DNA of 64,000 nucleotides, from contig JAQNBH010000014.1 of the NCBI GenBank assembly GCA_028752905.1, positions 18,583,250-18,647,249 on the forward strand, written 5' to 3'. A model generated the notes under the pieces. It was not told the DNA's origin. It saw only the letters and a program-made list of their open reading frames with translations, and did not search any database. Of this stretch, positions 19,504 through 34,750 are shown piece after piece. Origin of the DNA: Cladorhizidae sp. MBARI D1340-BT2. Its lineage: Eukaryota; Porifera; Demospongiae; Poecilosclerida; Cladorhizidae. Position 1 is the first letter of the stretch. Each line of letters starts with the position of its first letter. A program made the translations under genes and the position numbers.

Positions 19504-22500
19504 TTATTGCTGATGAAGGTGAGAGCATCTAGCCTTCATCTCATTATTGCTGATGAAGGTGAGAGCATCTAGCCTTTATCTCATTATTGCTGATGAAGGT
19601 GAGAGCATCTAGCCTTCATCTCATTATTGCTGATGAAGGCGTGAGCATCTAGCCTTCATCTCATTATTGCTGATGAAGGTGAGAGTATCTAGTCTTCATC
19701 TCATTATTGCTGATGAAGGCGTGAACATCTAGCCTTTATCTCATTATTGCTGAAGGAGAGAGCATCTAGCCTTCATCTTATTATTGCTGATGAAGGTGAG
19801 AGCATCTAGTCTTCATCTCATTATTGCTGATGAAGGCGTGAGCATCTAGCCTTTATCTCATTATTGCTGAAGGAGAGAGCATCTAGTCTTCATCTCATTA
19901 TTGCTGATGAAGGTGAGAGCATCTAGTCTTCATCTCATAATTGCTGATGAAGGCGTGAGCATCTAGCCTTCATCTCATTATTGCTGAAGGAGAGAGCATC
20001 TAGTCTTCATCATTATTGCTGATGAAGGTGAGAGCATCTAACCTTCATCTCATTATTGCTGATGAAGGTGAGAGCATTTAGCCTTCATCTCATTAATGCT
20101 GATGAAGGTGAGAGCATCTAGCCTTCATCTCATTATTGCTGATGAAGGCGTGAGCATCTAGCCTTCATCTCATTATTGCTGATGAAGGAGAGAGCATCTA
20201 TTCTTCATCTCATTATTGCTGATGAAGGTGAGTGCATCTAGCCTTCATCTCATTATTGCTGATGAAGGAGAGAGCATCTAGTCTTCATCTCATTATTGCT
20301 GATGAAGGTGAGAGCATCTAGCCTTCATCTCATTATTGCTGATGAAGGTGGGAGCATCTAGCCTTCATCTCATTATTGCTGATGAAGGAGAGAGCATCTA
20401 GTCTTCATCTCAATATTGCTGATGAAGGTGAGAGCATCTAGCCTTCATCTCATTATTGCTGATGAAGGTGAGAGCATCTAGTCTTCATCTCATTATTGCT
20501 GATGAAGGTGAGAGCATCTAGCCTTCATCTCATTATTGCTGATGAAGGTGAGAGCATCTAGTCTTCATCTCATTATTGCTGATGAAGGCGTGAGCATCTA
20601 GCCTTCATCTCATTATTGCTGATGAAGGTGAGAGCATCTAGCCTCCATCTCATATTGCTGATGAAAGCAAGAGCATCTAGCCTTCATCTCATTATTGCTG
20701 ACGAAGGTGAGAGCATCTAGCCTCCATCTCATTATTGCTGATGAAGGTGAGAGCATATAGCCTCCATCTCATATTGCTGATGAAAGCAAGAGCATCTAGC
20801 CTTCATTTCATTATTGCTGATGAAGGTGAGAGCATCTAGCCTTCATCTCATTATTGCTGATGAAGGTGAGAGCATCTAGCCTCCATCTCATATTGCTGAT
20901 GAAAGCAAGAGCATCTAGCCTTCATCTCATTATTGCTGATGAAGGTGAGAGCATCTAGCCTTCATCTCATTATTACTGATGAAGGTGAGAGCATCTAGCC
21001 TTCATCTCATTATTGCTGATGAAGGTGAGAGCATCTAGCCTTCATCTCATTATTGCTGATGAAGGTGAGAGCATCTAGTCTTCATCTCATTATTGCTGAT
21101 GAAGGCGTGAGCATCTAGTCTTCATCTCATTATTGCTGATGAAGGTGAGAGCATCTAGCCTTCATCTCATTATTGCTGATGAAGGTGAGAGCATCTAGCC
21201 TTCATCTCATTATTGCTGATGAAGGTGAGAGCATCTAGCCTTCATCTCATTATTGCTGATGAAGGTGAGAGCATCTAGCCTTCATCTCATTATTGCTGAT
21301 GAAGGTGAGAGCATCTAGCCTTCATCTCATTATTGCTGATGAAGGTGAGAGCATCTAGCCTTTATCTCATTATTGCTGATGAAGGTGAGAGCATCTAGCC
21401 TTCATCTCATTATTGCTGATGAAGGAGAGAGCATCTAGTCTTCATCTCATTATTGCTGATGAAGGTGAGAGCATCTAGCCTTCATCTCATTATTGCTAAT
21501 GAAGGCGTGAGCATCTAGCCTTTATCTCATTATTGAGAGCATCTAGCCTTCATCTCATTATTGCTGATGAAGGCAAGAGCATCTAGCCTTCATCTCATTA
21601 TTGCTGATGAAGGTGAGAGCATCTAGCCTTCATCTCATTATTGCTGATGAAGGTGAGAGCATCTAGCCTTCATCTCATTATTGCTGATGAAGGTGAGAGC
21701 ATCTAGCCTTCATCTCATTATTGCTGATGAAGGTGAGAGCATCTAGCCTTCATCTCATTATTGCTGATAAAGGTGAGAGCATCTAGTCTTCATCTCATTA
21801 TTGCTGATGAAGGCGTGAGCATCTAGTCTTCATCTCATTATTGCTGATGAAGGCGTGAGCATCTAGCCTTTATCTCATTATTGCTGAAGGAGAGAGCATC
21901 TAGTCTTCATCTCATTATTGCTGATGAATTTGAGAGCATCTAGTCTTCATCTCATTATTGCTGATGAATGCGTGAGCATCTAGCCTTCATCTCATTATTG
22001 CTGATGAAGGTGAGAGCATCTAGCCTTCATCTCATTATTGCTGAAAGAGAGAGCATCTAGTCTTCATCTCATTATTGCTGATGAAGGTGAGAGCATCTAG
22101 CCTTCATCTCATTATTGCTGATGGAGGTGAGAGCATCTAGCCTTCATCTCATTATTGCTGATGAAGGTGAGAGCATCTAGCCTTCATCTCATTATTGCTG
22201 ATGAAGGTGAGAGCATCTAGCCTTCATCTCATTATTGCTGATGAAGGTGAGAGCATCTAGCCTTCATCTCATTATTGCTGATGAAGGTGAGAGCATCTAG
22301 CCTTCATCTCATTATTGCTGATGAAGGCGTGAGCATCTAGCCTTCATCTCATTATTGCTGATGAAGGTGAGAGTATCTAGTCTTCATCTCATTATTGCTG
22401 ATGAAGGCGTGAACATCTAGCCTTTATCTCATTATTGCTGAAGGAGAGAGAATCTAGCCTTCATCTTATTATTGCTGATGAAGGTGAGAGCATCTAGTCT

Positions 22501-25500
22501 TCATCTCATTATTGCTGATGAAGGCGTGAGCATCTAGCCTTTATCTCATTATTGATGAAGGAGAGAGCATCTAGTCTTCATCTCATTATTGCTGATGAAG
22601 GTGAGAGCATCTAGTCTTCATCTCATAATTGCTGATGAAGGCGTGAGCATCTAGCCTTCATCTCATTATTGCTGAAGGAGAGAGCATCTAGTCTTCATCA
22701 TTATTGCTGATGAAGGTGAGAGCATCTAACCTTCATCTCATTATTGCTGATGAAGGTGAGAGCATTTAGCCTTCATCTCATTAATGCTGATGAAGGTGAG
22801 AGCATCTAGCCTTCATCTCATTATTGCTGATGAAGGCGTGAGCATCTAGCCTTCATCTCATTATTGCTGATGAAGGAGAGAGCATCTATTCTTCATCTCA
22901 TTATTGCTGATGAAGGTGAGTGCATCTAGCCTTCATCTCATTATTGCTGATGAAGGAGAGAGCATCTAGTCTTCATCTCATTATTGCTGATGAAGGTGAG
23001 AGCATCTAGCCTTCATCTCATTATTGCTGATGAAGGTCGGAGCATCTAGCCTTCATCTCATTATTGCTGATGAAGGAGAGAGCATCTAGTCTTCATCTCA
23101 TTATTGCTGATGAAGGTGAGAGCATCTAGCCTTCATCTCATTATTGCTGATGAAGGTGAGAGCATCTAGTCTTCATCTCATTATTGCTGATGAAGGTGAG
23201 AGCATCTAGCCTTCATCTCATTATTGCTGATGAAGGTGAGAGCATCTAGTCTTCATCTCATTATTGCTGATGAAGGCGTGAGCATCTAGCCTTCATCTCA
23301 TTATTGCTGATGAAGGTGAGAGCATCTAGCCTCCATCTCATATTGCTGATGAAAGCAAGAGCATTTAGCCTTCATCTCATTATTGCTGACGAAGGTGAGA
23401 GCATCTAGCCTCCATCTCATTATTGCTGATGAAGGTGAGAGCATATAGCCTCCATCTCATATTGCTGATGAAAGCAAGAGCATCTAGCCTTCATTTCATT
23501 ATTGCTGATGAAGGTGAGAGCGTCTAGCCTTCATCTCATTATTGCTGATGAAGGTGAGAGCATCTAGCCTCCATCTCATATTGCTGATGAAAGCAAGAGC
23601 ATCTAGCCTTCATCTCATTATTGCTGATGAAGGTGAGAGCATCTAGCCTTCATCTCATTATTACTGATGAAGGTGAGAGCATCTAGCCTTCATCTCATTA
23701 TTGCTGATGAAGGTGAGAGCATCTAGCCTTCATCTCATTATTGCTGATGAAGGTGAGAGCATCTAGTCTTCATCTCATTATTGCTGATGAAGGCGTGAGC
23801 ATCTAGTCTTCATCTCATTATTGCTGATGAAGGTGAGAGCATCTAGCCTTCATCTCATTATTGCTGATGAAGGTGAGAGCATCTAGCCTTCATCTCATTA
23901 TTGCTGATGAAGGTGAGAGCATCTAGCCTTCATCTCATTATTGCTGATGAAGGTGAGAGCATCTAGCCTTCATCTCATTATTGCTGATGCAGGTGAGAGC
24001 ATCTAGCCTTCATCTCATTATTGCTGATGAAGGAGAGAGCATCTATTCTTCATCTCATTATTGCTGATGAAGGTTAGTGCATCTAGCCTTCATCTCATTA
24101 TTGCTGATGAAGGAGAGAGCATCTAGTCTTCATCTCATTATTGCTGATGAAGGTGAGAGCATCTAGCCTTCATCTCATTATTGCTGATGAAGGTGGGAGC
24201 ATCTAGCCTTCATCTCATTATTGCTGATGAAGGAGAGAGCATCTAGTCTTCATCTCATTATTGCTGATGAAGGTGAGAGCATCTAGCCTTCATCTCATTA
24301 TTGCTGATGAAGGTGAGAGCATCTAGTCTTCATCTCATTATTGCTGATGAAGGTGAGAGCATCTAGCCTTCATCTCATTATTGCTGATGAAGGTGAGAGC
24401 ATCTAGTCTTCATCTCATTATTGCTGATGAAGGCGTGAGCATCTAGCCTTCATCTCATTATTGCTGATGAAGGTGAGAGCATCTAGCCTCCATCTCATAT
24501 TGCTGATGAAAGCAAGAGCATCTAGCCTTCATCTCATTATTGCTGACGAAGGTGAGAGCATCTAGCCTCCATCTCATTATTGCTGATGAAGGTGAGAGCA
24601 TATAGCCTCCATCTCATATTGCTGATGAAAGCAAGAGCATCTAGCCTTCATTTCATTATTGCTGATGAAGGTGAGAGCATCTAGCCTTCATCTCATTATT
24701 GCTGATGAAGGTGAGAGCATCTAGCCTCCATCTCATATTGCTGATGAAAGCAAGAGCATCTAGCCTTCATCTCATTATTGCTGATGAAGGCGTGAGCATC
24801 TAGTCTTCATCTCATTATTGCTGATGAAGGTGAGAGCATCTAGCCTTCATCTCATTATTGCTGATGAAGGTGAGAGCATCTAGCCTTCATCTCATTATTG
24901 CTGATGAAGGTGAGAGCATCTAGCCTTCATCTCATTATTGCTGATGAAGGTGAGAGCATCTAGCCTTCATCTCATTATTGCTGATGAAGGTGAGAGCATC
25001 TAGCCTTTATCTCATTATTGCTGATGAAGGTGAGAGCATATAGCCTTTATCTCATTATTGCTGATGAAGGTGAGAGCATCTAGCCTTCATCTCATTATTG
25101 CTGATGAAGGCGTGAGCATCTAGCCTTCATCTCATTATTGCTGATGAAGGTGAGAGTATCTAGTCTTCATCTCATTATTGCTGATGAAGGCGTGAACATC
25201 TAGCCTTTATCTCATTATTGCTGAAGGTGAGAGCATCTAGCCTTCATCTTATTATTGCTGATGAAGGTGAGAGCATCTAGTCTTCATCTCATTATTGCTG
25301 ATGAAGGCGTGAGCATCTAGCCTTTATCTCATTATTGCTGAAGGAGAGAGCATCTAGTCTTCATCTCATTATTGCTGATGAAGGTGAGAGCATCTAGTCT
25401 TCATCTCATAATTGCTGATGAAGGCGTGAGCATCTAGCCTTCATCTCATTATTGCTGAAGGAGAGAGCATCTAGTCTTCATCTCATTATTGCTGATGAAA

Positions 25501-25650
25501 GTGAGAGCATCTAACCTTCATCTCATTATTGCTGATGAAGGTGAGAGCATTTAGCCTTCATCTCATTAATGCTGATGAAGGTGAGAGCATCTAGCCTTCA
25601 TCTCATTATTGCTGATGAAGGCGTGAGCATCTAGCCTTCATCTCATTATT
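19504..25650. repeat. Satellite segment with further variant-block repeats
   Basis: The same succession of monomer classes recurs with GTGAGTGC markers near 20,228, 22,916 and, in a GGTTAGTGC version, 24,072. Spacing is uneven (2.69 kb, then 1.16 kb), so no single higher-order period holds here. The last GAATTTGAG (21,926) and 28-bp (21,525) markers of the array are in this segment. Confidence 0.75.
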
Positions 25651-27715
25651 GCTGATGAAGGAGAGAGCATCTATTCTTCATCTCATTATTGCTGATGAAG
25701 GTGAGTGCATCTAGCCTTCATCTCATTATTGCTGATGAAGGAGAGAGCATTTAGTCTTCATCTCATTATTGCTGATGAAGGTGGGAGCATCTAGCCTTCA
25801 TCTCATTATTGCTGATGAAGGAGAGAGCATCTAGTCTTCATCTCATTATTGCTGATGAAGGTGAGAGCATCTAGCCTTCATCTCATTATTGCTGATGAAG
25901 GTGAGAGCATCTAGCCTTCATCTCATTATTGCTGATGAAGGTGAGAGCATCTAGTCTTCATCTCATTATTGCTGATGAAGGCGTGAGCATCTAGCCTTCA
26001 TCTCATTATTGCTGATGAAGGTGAGAGAATCTAGCCTCCATCTCATATTGCTGATGAAAGCAAGAGCATCTAGCCTTCATCTCATTATTGCTGACGAAGG
26101 TGAGAGCATCTAGCCTCCATCTCATTATTGCTGATGAAGGTGAGAGCATAAATTATAGCCTCCATCTCATATTGCTGATGAAAGCAAGAGCAATTAGCCT
26201 TCATTTCATTATTGCTGATGAAGGTGAGAGCATCTAGCCTTCATCTCATTATTGCTGATGAAGGTGAGAGCATCTAGCCTCCATCTCATATTGCTGATGA
26301 AAGCAAGAGCATCTAGCCTTCATCTCATTATTGCTGATGAAGGTGAGAGCATCTAGCCTTCATCTCATTATTACTGATGAAGGTGAGAGCATCTAGCCTT
26401 CATCTCATTATTGCTGATGAAGGTGAGAGCATCTAGCCTTCATCTCATTATTGCTGATGAAGGTGAGAGCATCTAGCCTTCATCTCATTATTGCTGATGA
26501 AGGTGAGAGCATCTAGTCTTCATCTCATTATTGCTGATGAAGGCGTCAGCATCTAGTCTTCATCTCATTATTGCTGATGAAGGTGAGAGCATCTGGTCTT
26601 CATCTCATTATTGCTGATGAAGGTGAGAGCATCTAGCCTTCATCTCATTATTGCTGATGAAGGTGAGAGCATCTAGCCTTCATCTCATTATTGCTGATGA
26701 AGGTGAGAGCATCTAGCCTTCATCTCATTATTGCTGATGAAGGTGAGAGCATCTAGCCTTCATCTCATTATTGCTGATGAAGGTGAGAGCATCTAGCCTT
26801 CATCTCATTATTGCTGATGAAGGTGAGAGCATCTAGCCTTCATCTCATTATTGCTGATGAAGGCGTGAGCATCTAGCCTTCATCTCATTATTGCTGATGA
26901 AGGTGAGAGCATCTAGTCTTCATCTCATTATTGCTGATGAAGGCGTGAGCATCTAGCCTTTATCTCATTATTGCTGAAGGAGAGAGCATCTAGCCTTCAT
27001 CTTATTATTGCTGATGAAGGTGAGAGCATCTAGTCTTCATCTCATTATTGCTGATGAAGGCGTGAGCATCTAACATTTATCTCATTATTGCTGAAGGAGA
27101 GAGCATCTAGTCTTCATCTCATTATTTCTGATGAAGGTGAGAGCATCTAGTCTTCATCTCATTATTGCTGATGAAGGCGTGAGCATCTAGCCTTCATCTC
27201 ATTATTGCTGAAGGAGAGAGCATCTAGTCTTCATCTCATTATTGCTGATGAAGGTGAGAGCTTCTAGCCTTCATCTCATTATTGCTGAAAGAGAGAGCAT
27301 CTAGTCTTCATCTCATTATTGCTGATGAAGGTGTGAGCATCTAGCCTTCATCTCATTATTGCTGATGAAGGCGTGAGCATCTAGCCTTCATCTCATTATT
27401 GCTGATGAAGGTGAGAGCATCTAGTCTTCATCTCATTATTGCTGATGAAGGCGTGAGCATCTAGCCTTTATGTCATTATTGCTGAAGGAGAGAGCATCTA
27501 GCCTTCATCTTATTATTGCTGATGAAGGTGAGAGCATGTAGTCTTCATCTCATTATTGCTGATGAAGGCGTGAGCATCTAACATTTATCTCATTATTGCT
27601 GAAGCAGAGAGCATCTAGTCTTCATCTCATTATTTCTGATGAAGGTGAGAGCATCTAGTCTTCATCTCATTATTGCTGATGAAGGCGTGAGCATCTAGCC
27701 TTCATCTCATTATTG
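25650..27715. repeat. About 2.1-kb tandem duplication, copy 1
   Basis: Contains CATAAATTATAGCC (26,147), GGCGTCAGC (26,542), AGAGCTTCTAGCC (about 27,260) and GAAGCAGAG (27,601). All of these return 2,104 bp later. One monomer present in copy 2 is missing near 25,775. Confidence 0.88.
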
Positions 27716-29820
27716 CTGATGAAGGAGAGAGCATCTATTCTTCATCTCATTATTGCTGATGAAGGTGAGTGCATCTAGCCTTCATCTCATTATTGCTGAT
27801 GAAGGAGAGAGCATTTAGTCTTCATCTCATTATTGCTGATGAAGGTGAGAGCATCTAGCCTTCATCTCATTATTGCTGATGAAGGTGGGAGCATCTAGCC
27901 TTCATCTCATTATTGCTGATGAAGGAGAGAGCATCTAGTCTTCATCTCATTATTGCTGATGAAGGTGAGAGCATCTAGCCTTCATCTCATTATTGCTGAT
28001 GAAGGTGAGAGCATCTAGCCTTCATCTCATTATTGCTGATGAAGGTGAGAGCATCTAGTCTTTATCTCATTATTGCTGATGAAGGCGTGAGCATCTAGCC
28101 TTCATCTCATTATTGCTGATGAAGGTGAGAGAATCTAGCCTCCATCTCATATTGCTGATGAAAGCAAGAGCATCTAGCCTTCATCTCATTATTGCTGACG
28201 AAGGTGAGAGCATCTAGCCTCCATCTCATTATTGCTGATGAAGGTGAGAGCATAAATTATAGCCTCCATCTCATATTGCTGATGAAAGCAAGAGCAATTA
28301 GCCTTCATTTCATTATTGCTGATGAAGGTGAGAGCATCTAGCCTTCATCTCATTATTGCTGATGAAGGTGAGAGCATCTAGCCTCCATCTCATATTGCTG
28401 ATGAAAGCAAGAGCATCTAGCCTTCATCTCATTATTGCTGATGAAGGTGAGAGCATCTAGCCTTCATCTCATTATTACTGATGAAGGTGAGAGCATCTAG
28501 CCTTCATCTCATTATTGCTGATGAAGGTGAGAGCATCTAGCCTTCATCTCATTATTGCTGATGAAGGTGAGAGCATCTAGCCTTCATCTCATTATTGCTG
28601 ATGAAGGTGAGAGCATCTAGTCTTCATCTCATTATTGCTGATGAAGGCGTCAGCATCTAGTCTTCATCTCATTATTGCTGATGAAGGTGAGAGCATCTGG
28701 TCTTCATCTCATTATTGCTGATGAAGGTGAGAGCATCTAGCCTTCATCTCATTATTGCTGATGAAGGTGAGAGCATCTAGCCTTCATCTCATTATTGCTG
28801 ATGAAGGTGAGAGCATCTAGCCTTCATCTCATTATTGCTGATGAAGGTGAGAGCATCTAGCCTTCATCTCATTATTGCTGATGAAGGTGAGAGCATCTAG
28901 CCTTCATCTCATTATTGCTGATGAAGGTGAGAGCATCTAGCCTTCATCTCATTATTGCTGATGAAGGCGTGAGCATCTAGCCTTCATCTCATTATTGCTG
29001 ATGAAGGTGAGAGCATCTAGTCTTCATCTCATTATTGCTGATGAAGGCGTGAGCATCTAGCCTTTATCTCATTATTGCTGAAGGAGAGAGCATCTAGCCT
29101 TCATCTTATTATTGCTGATGAAGGTGAGAGCATCTAGTCTTCATCTCATTATTGCTAATGAAGGCGTGAGCATCTAACATTTATCTCATTATTGCTGAAG
29201 GAGAGAGCATCTAGTCTTCATCTCATTATTTCTGATGAAGGTGAGAGCATCTAGTCTTCATCTCATTATTGCTGATGAAGGCGTGAGCATCTAGCCTTCA
29301 TCTCATTATTGCTGAAGGAGAGAGCATCTAGTCTTCATCTCATTATTGCTGATGAAGGTGAGAGCTTCTAGCCTTCATCTCATTATTGCTGAAAGAGAGA
29401 GCATCTAGTCTTCATCTCATTATTGCTGATGAAGGTGTGAGCATCTAGCCTTCATCTCATTATTGCTGATGAAGGCGTGAGCATCTAGCCTTCATCTCAT
29501 TATTGCTGATGAAGGTGAGAGCATCTAGTCTTCATCTCATTATTGCTGATGAAGGCGTGAGCATCTAGCCTTTATGTCATTATTGCTGAAGGAGAGAGCA
29601 TCTAGCCTTCATCTTATTATTGCTGATGAAGGTGAGAGCATGTAGTCTTCATCTCATTATTGCTGATGAAGGCGTGAGCATCTAACATTTATCTCATTAT
29701 TGCTGAAGCAGAGAGCATCTAGTCTTCATCTCATTATTTCTGATGAAGGTGAGAGCATCTAGTCTTCATCTCATTATTGCTGATGAAGGCGTGAGCATCT
29801 AGCCTTCATCTCATTATTGC
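27716..29820. repeat. About 2.1-kb tandem duplication, copy 2
   Basis: Contains CATAAATTATAGCC (28,251), GGCGTCAGC (28,646) and GAAGCAGAG (29,705). A third, more distant copy of this region lies 4,565 bp further right (CATAAATTATAGCC at 32,816). Confidence 0.88.
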
Positions 29821-30399
29821 TGAAGGAGAGAGCATCTAGTCTTCATCTCATTATTGCTGATGAAGGTGAGAGCATCTAGCCTTCATCTCATTATTGCTGA
29901 AAGAGAGAGCATCTAGTCTTCATCTCATTATTGCTGATGAAGGTGAGAGCATCTAGCCTTCATCTCATTATTAAGGATGAAGATGAGAGCATCTAGACTT
30001 CATCTCATTATTGCTGATGAAGGTGAGAGCATCTAGCCTTCATCTCATTATTGCTGATGAAGGTGAGAGCATCTAGCCTTCATCTCATATTGCTGATGAA
30101 GGTGAGAGCATCTAGCCTTCATCTCATTATTGCTGATGAAGGTGAGAGCATCTAGCCTTAATCTCATTATTGCTGATGAAGGTGGGAGCATCTAGCCTTC
30201 ATCTCATTATTGCTGATGAAGGCGTGAGCATCTAGTCTTCATCTCATTATTGCTGATGAAGGTGAGAGCATCTAGCCTTCATCTCATTATTGCTGATGAA
30301 GGTGAGAGCATCTAGCCTTCATCTCATTATTACTGATGAAGGTGAGAGCATCTAGCCTTCATCTCATTATTGCTGATGAAGGTGAGAGCATCTAGCCTT

Positions 30400-33300
30400 C
30401 ATCTCATTATTGCTGATGCAGGTGAGAGCATCTAGCCTTCATCTCATTATTGCTGATGAAGGAGAGAGCATCTATTCTTCATCTCATTATTGCTGATGAA
30501 GGTTAGTGCATCTAGCCTTCATCTCATTATTGCTGATGAAGGAGAGAGCATCTAGTCTTCATCTCATTATTGCTGATGAAGGTGAGAGCATCTAGCCTTC
30601 ATCTCATTATTGCTGATGAAGGTGGGAGCATCTAGCCTTCATCTCATTATTGCTGATGAAGGAGAGAGCATCTAGTCTTCATCTCATTATTGCTGATGAA
30701 GGTGAGAGCATCTAGCCTTCATCTCATTATTGCTGATGAAGGTGAGAGCATCTAGTCTTCATCTCATTATTGCTGATGAAGGTGAGAGCATCTAGCCTTC
30801 ATCTCATTATTGCTGATGAAGGTGAGAGCATCTAGTCTTCATCTCATTATTGCTGATGAAGGCGTGAGCATCTAGCCTTCATCTCATTATTGCTGATGAA
30901 GGTGAGAGCATCTAGCCTCCATCTCATATTGCTGATGAAAGCAAGAGCATCTAGCCTTCATCTCATTATTGCTGACGAAGGTGAGAGCATCTAGCCTCCA
31001 TCTCATTATTGCTGATGAAGGTGAGAGCATATAGCCTCCATCTCATATTGCTGATGAAAGCAAGAGCATCTAGCCTTCATTTCATTATTGCTGATGAAGG
31101 TGAGAGCATCTAGCCTTCATCTCATTATTGCTGATGAAGGTGAGATTATCTAGCCTCCATCTCATATTGCTGATGAAAGCAAGAGCATCTAGCCTTCATC
31201 TCATTATTGCTGATGAAGGTGAGAGCATCTAGCCTTCATCTCATTATTACTGATGAAGGTGAGAGCATCTAGCCTTCATCTCATTATTGCTGATGAAGGT
31301 GAGAGCATCTAGCCTTCATCTCATTATTGCTGATGAAGGTGAGAGCATCTAGTCTTCATCTCATTATTGCTGATGAAGGCGTGAGCATCTAGTCTTCATC
31401 TCATTATTGCTGATGAAGGTGAGAGCATCTAGCCTTCATCTCATTATTGCTGATGAAGGTGAGAGCATCTAGCCTTCATCTCATTATTGCTGATGAAGGT
31501 GAGAGCATCTAGCCTTCATCTCATTATTGCTGATGAAGGTGAGAGCATCTAGCCTTCATCTCATTATTGCTGATAAAGGTGAGAGCATCTAGCCTTCATC
31601 TCATTATTGCTGATGAAGGTGAGAGCATCTAGCCTTTATCTCATTATTGCTGATGAAGGTGAGAGCATATAGCCTTTATCTCATTATTGCTGATGAAGGT
31701 GAGAGCATCTAGCCTTCATCTCATTATTGCTGATGAAGGCGTGAGCATCTAGCCTTCATCTCATTATTGCTGATGAAGGTGAGAGTATCTAGTCTTCATC
31801 TCATTATTGCTGATGAAGGCGTGAACATCTAGCCTTTATCTCATTATTGCTGAAGGTGAGAGCATCTAGCCTTCATCTTATTATTGCTGATGAAGGTGAG
31901 AGCATCTAGTCTTCATCTCATTATTGCTGATGAAGGCGTGAGCATCTAGCCTTTATCTCATTATTGCTGAAGGAGAGAGCATCTAGTCTTCATCTCATTA
32001 TTGCTGATGAAGGTGAGAGCATCTAGTCTTCATCTCATAATTGCTGATGAAGGCGTGAGCATCTAGCCTTCATCTCATTATTGCTGAAGGAGAGAGCATC
32101 TAGTCTTCATCTCATTATTGCTGATGAAAGTGAGAGCATCTAACCTTCATCTCATTATTGCTGATGAAGGTGAGAGCATTTAGCCTTCATCTCATTAATG
32201 CTGATGAAGGTGAGAGCATCTAGCCTTCATCTCATTATTGCTGATGAAGGCGTGAGCATCTAGCCTTCATCTCATTATTGCTGATGAAGGAGAGAGCATC
32301 TATTCTTCATCTCATTATTGCTGATGAAGGTGAGTGCATCTAGCCTTCATCTCATTATTGCTGATGAAGGAGAGAGCATTTAGTCTTCATCTCATTATTG
32401 CTGATGAAGGTGAGAGCATCTAGCCTTCATCTCATTATTGCTGATGAAGGTGGGAGCATCTAGCCTTCATCTCATTATTGCTGATGAAGGAGAGAGCATC
32501 TAGTCTTCATCTCATTATTGCTGATGAAGGTGAGAGCATCTAGCCTTCATCTCATTATTGCTGATGAAGGTGAGAGCATCTAGCCTTCATCTCATTATTG
32601 CTGATGAAGGTGAGAGCATCTAGTCTTCATCTCATTATTGCTGATGAAGGCGTGAGCATCTAGCCTTCATCTCATTATTGCTGATGAAGGTGAGAGCATC
32701 TAGCCTCCATCTCATATTGCTGATGAAAGCAAGAGCATCTAGCCTTCATCTCATTATTGCTGACGAAGGTGAGAGCATCTAGCCTCCATCTCATTATTGC
32801 TGATGAAGGTGAGAGCATAAATTATAGCCTCCATCTCATATTGCTGATGAAAGCAAGAGCAATTAGCCTTCATTTCATTATTGCTGATGAAGGTGAGAGC
32901 ATCTAGCCTTCATCTCATTATTGCTGATGAAGGTGAGAGCATCTAGCCTCCATCTCATATTGCTGATGAAAGCAAGAGCATCTAGCCTTCATCTCATTAT
33001 TGCTGATGAAGGTGAGAGCATCTAGCCTTCATCTCATTATTACTGATGAAGGTGAGAGCATCTAGCCTTCATCTCATTATTGCTGATGAAGGTGAGAGCA
33101 TCTAGCCTTCATCTCATTATTGCTGATAAAGGTGAGAGCATCTAGCCTTCATCTCATTATTGCTGATGAAGGTGAGAGCATCTAGTCTTCATCTCATTAT
33201 TGCTGATGAAGGCGTGAGCATCTAGTCTTCATCTCATTATTGCTGATGAAGGTGAGAGCATCTGGTCTTCATCTCATTATTGCTGATGAAGGTGAGAGCA

Positions 33301-34750
33301 TCTAGCCTTCATCTCATTATTGCTGATGAAGGTGAGAGCATCTAGCCTTCATTTCATTATTGCTGATGAAGGTGAGAGCATCTAGCCTTCATCTCATCAT
33401 TGCTGATGAAGGTGAGAGCATCTAGCCTTCATCTCATTATTGCTGATGAAGGTGAGAGCATCTAGCCTTCATCTCATTATTGCTGATGAAGGTGAGAGCA
33501 TCTAGCCTTCATCTCATTATTGCTGATGAAGGCGTGAGCATCTAGCCTTCATCTCATTATTGCTGATGAAGGTGAGAGCATCTAGTCTTCATCTCATTAT
33601 TGCTGATGAAGGCGTGAGCATCTAGCCTTTATCTCATTATTGCTGAAGGAGAGAGCATCTAGCCTTCATCTTATTATTGCTGATGAAGGTGAGAGCATCT
33701 AGTCTTCATCTCATTATTGCTGATGAAGGCGTGAGCATCTAACATTTATCTCATTATTGCTGAAGGAGAGAGCATCTAGTCTTCATCTCATTATTTCTGA
33801 TGAAGGTGAGAGCATCTAGTCTTCATCTCATTATTGCTGATGAAGGCGTGAGCATCTAGCCTTCATCTCATTATTGCTGAAGGAGAGAGCATCTAGTCTT
33901 CATCTCATTATTGCTGATGAAGGTGAGAGCATCTAGCCTTCATCTCATTATTGCTGAAAGAGAGAGCATCTAGTCTTCATCTCATTATTGCTGATGAAGG
34001 TGAGAGCATCTAGCCTTCATCTCATTATTGCTGATGAAGGCGTGAGCATCTAGCCTTCATCTCATTATTGCTGATGAAGGTGAGAGCATCTAGTCTTCAT
34101 CTCATTATTGCTGATGAAGGCGTGAGCATCTAGCCTTTATGTCATTATTGCTGAAGGAGAGAGCATCTAGCCTTCATCTTATTATTGCTGATGAAGGTGA
34201 GAGCATCTAGTCTTCATCTCATTATTGCTGATGAAGGCGTGAGCATCTAACATTTATCTCATTATTGCTGAAGGAGAGAGCATCTAGTCTTCATCTCATT
34301 ATTTCTGATGAAGGTAAGAGCATCTAGTCTTCATCTCATTATTGCTGATGAAGGCGTGAGCATCTAGCCTTCATCTCATTATTGCTGAAGGAGAGAGCAT
34401 CTAGTCTTCATCTCATTATTGCTGATGAAGGTGAGAGCATCTAGCCTTCATCTCATTATTGCTGAAAGAGAGAGCATCTAGTCTTCATCTCATTATTGCT
34501 CATCTAGCCTTCATCTCATTATTAAGGATGAAGATGAGAGCATCTAGCCTTCATCTCATTATTGCTGATGAAGGTGAGAGCATCTAGCCTTCATCTCATT
34601 ATTGCTGATGAAGGTGAGAGCATCTAGCCTTCATCTCATATTGCTGATGAAGGTGAGAGCATCTAGCCTTCATCTCATTATTGCTGATGAAGGTGAGAGC
34701 ATCTAGCCTTAATCTCATTATTGCTGATGAAGGTGGGAGCATCTAGCCTT
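30400..34750. repeat. Composite segment copied from two earlier places
   Basis: The left part (GATGCAGG at 30,415, GGTTAGTGC at 30,501) matches 23.98-25.8 kb at offset 6,429. The right part (CATAAATTAT at 32,816, TTAAGGATGAAGATG at 34,522) matches 28.2-30.0 kb at offset 4,565, falling to 4,551 after a 14-base loss at 34,500 that leaves a shortened monomer. Confidence 0.8.
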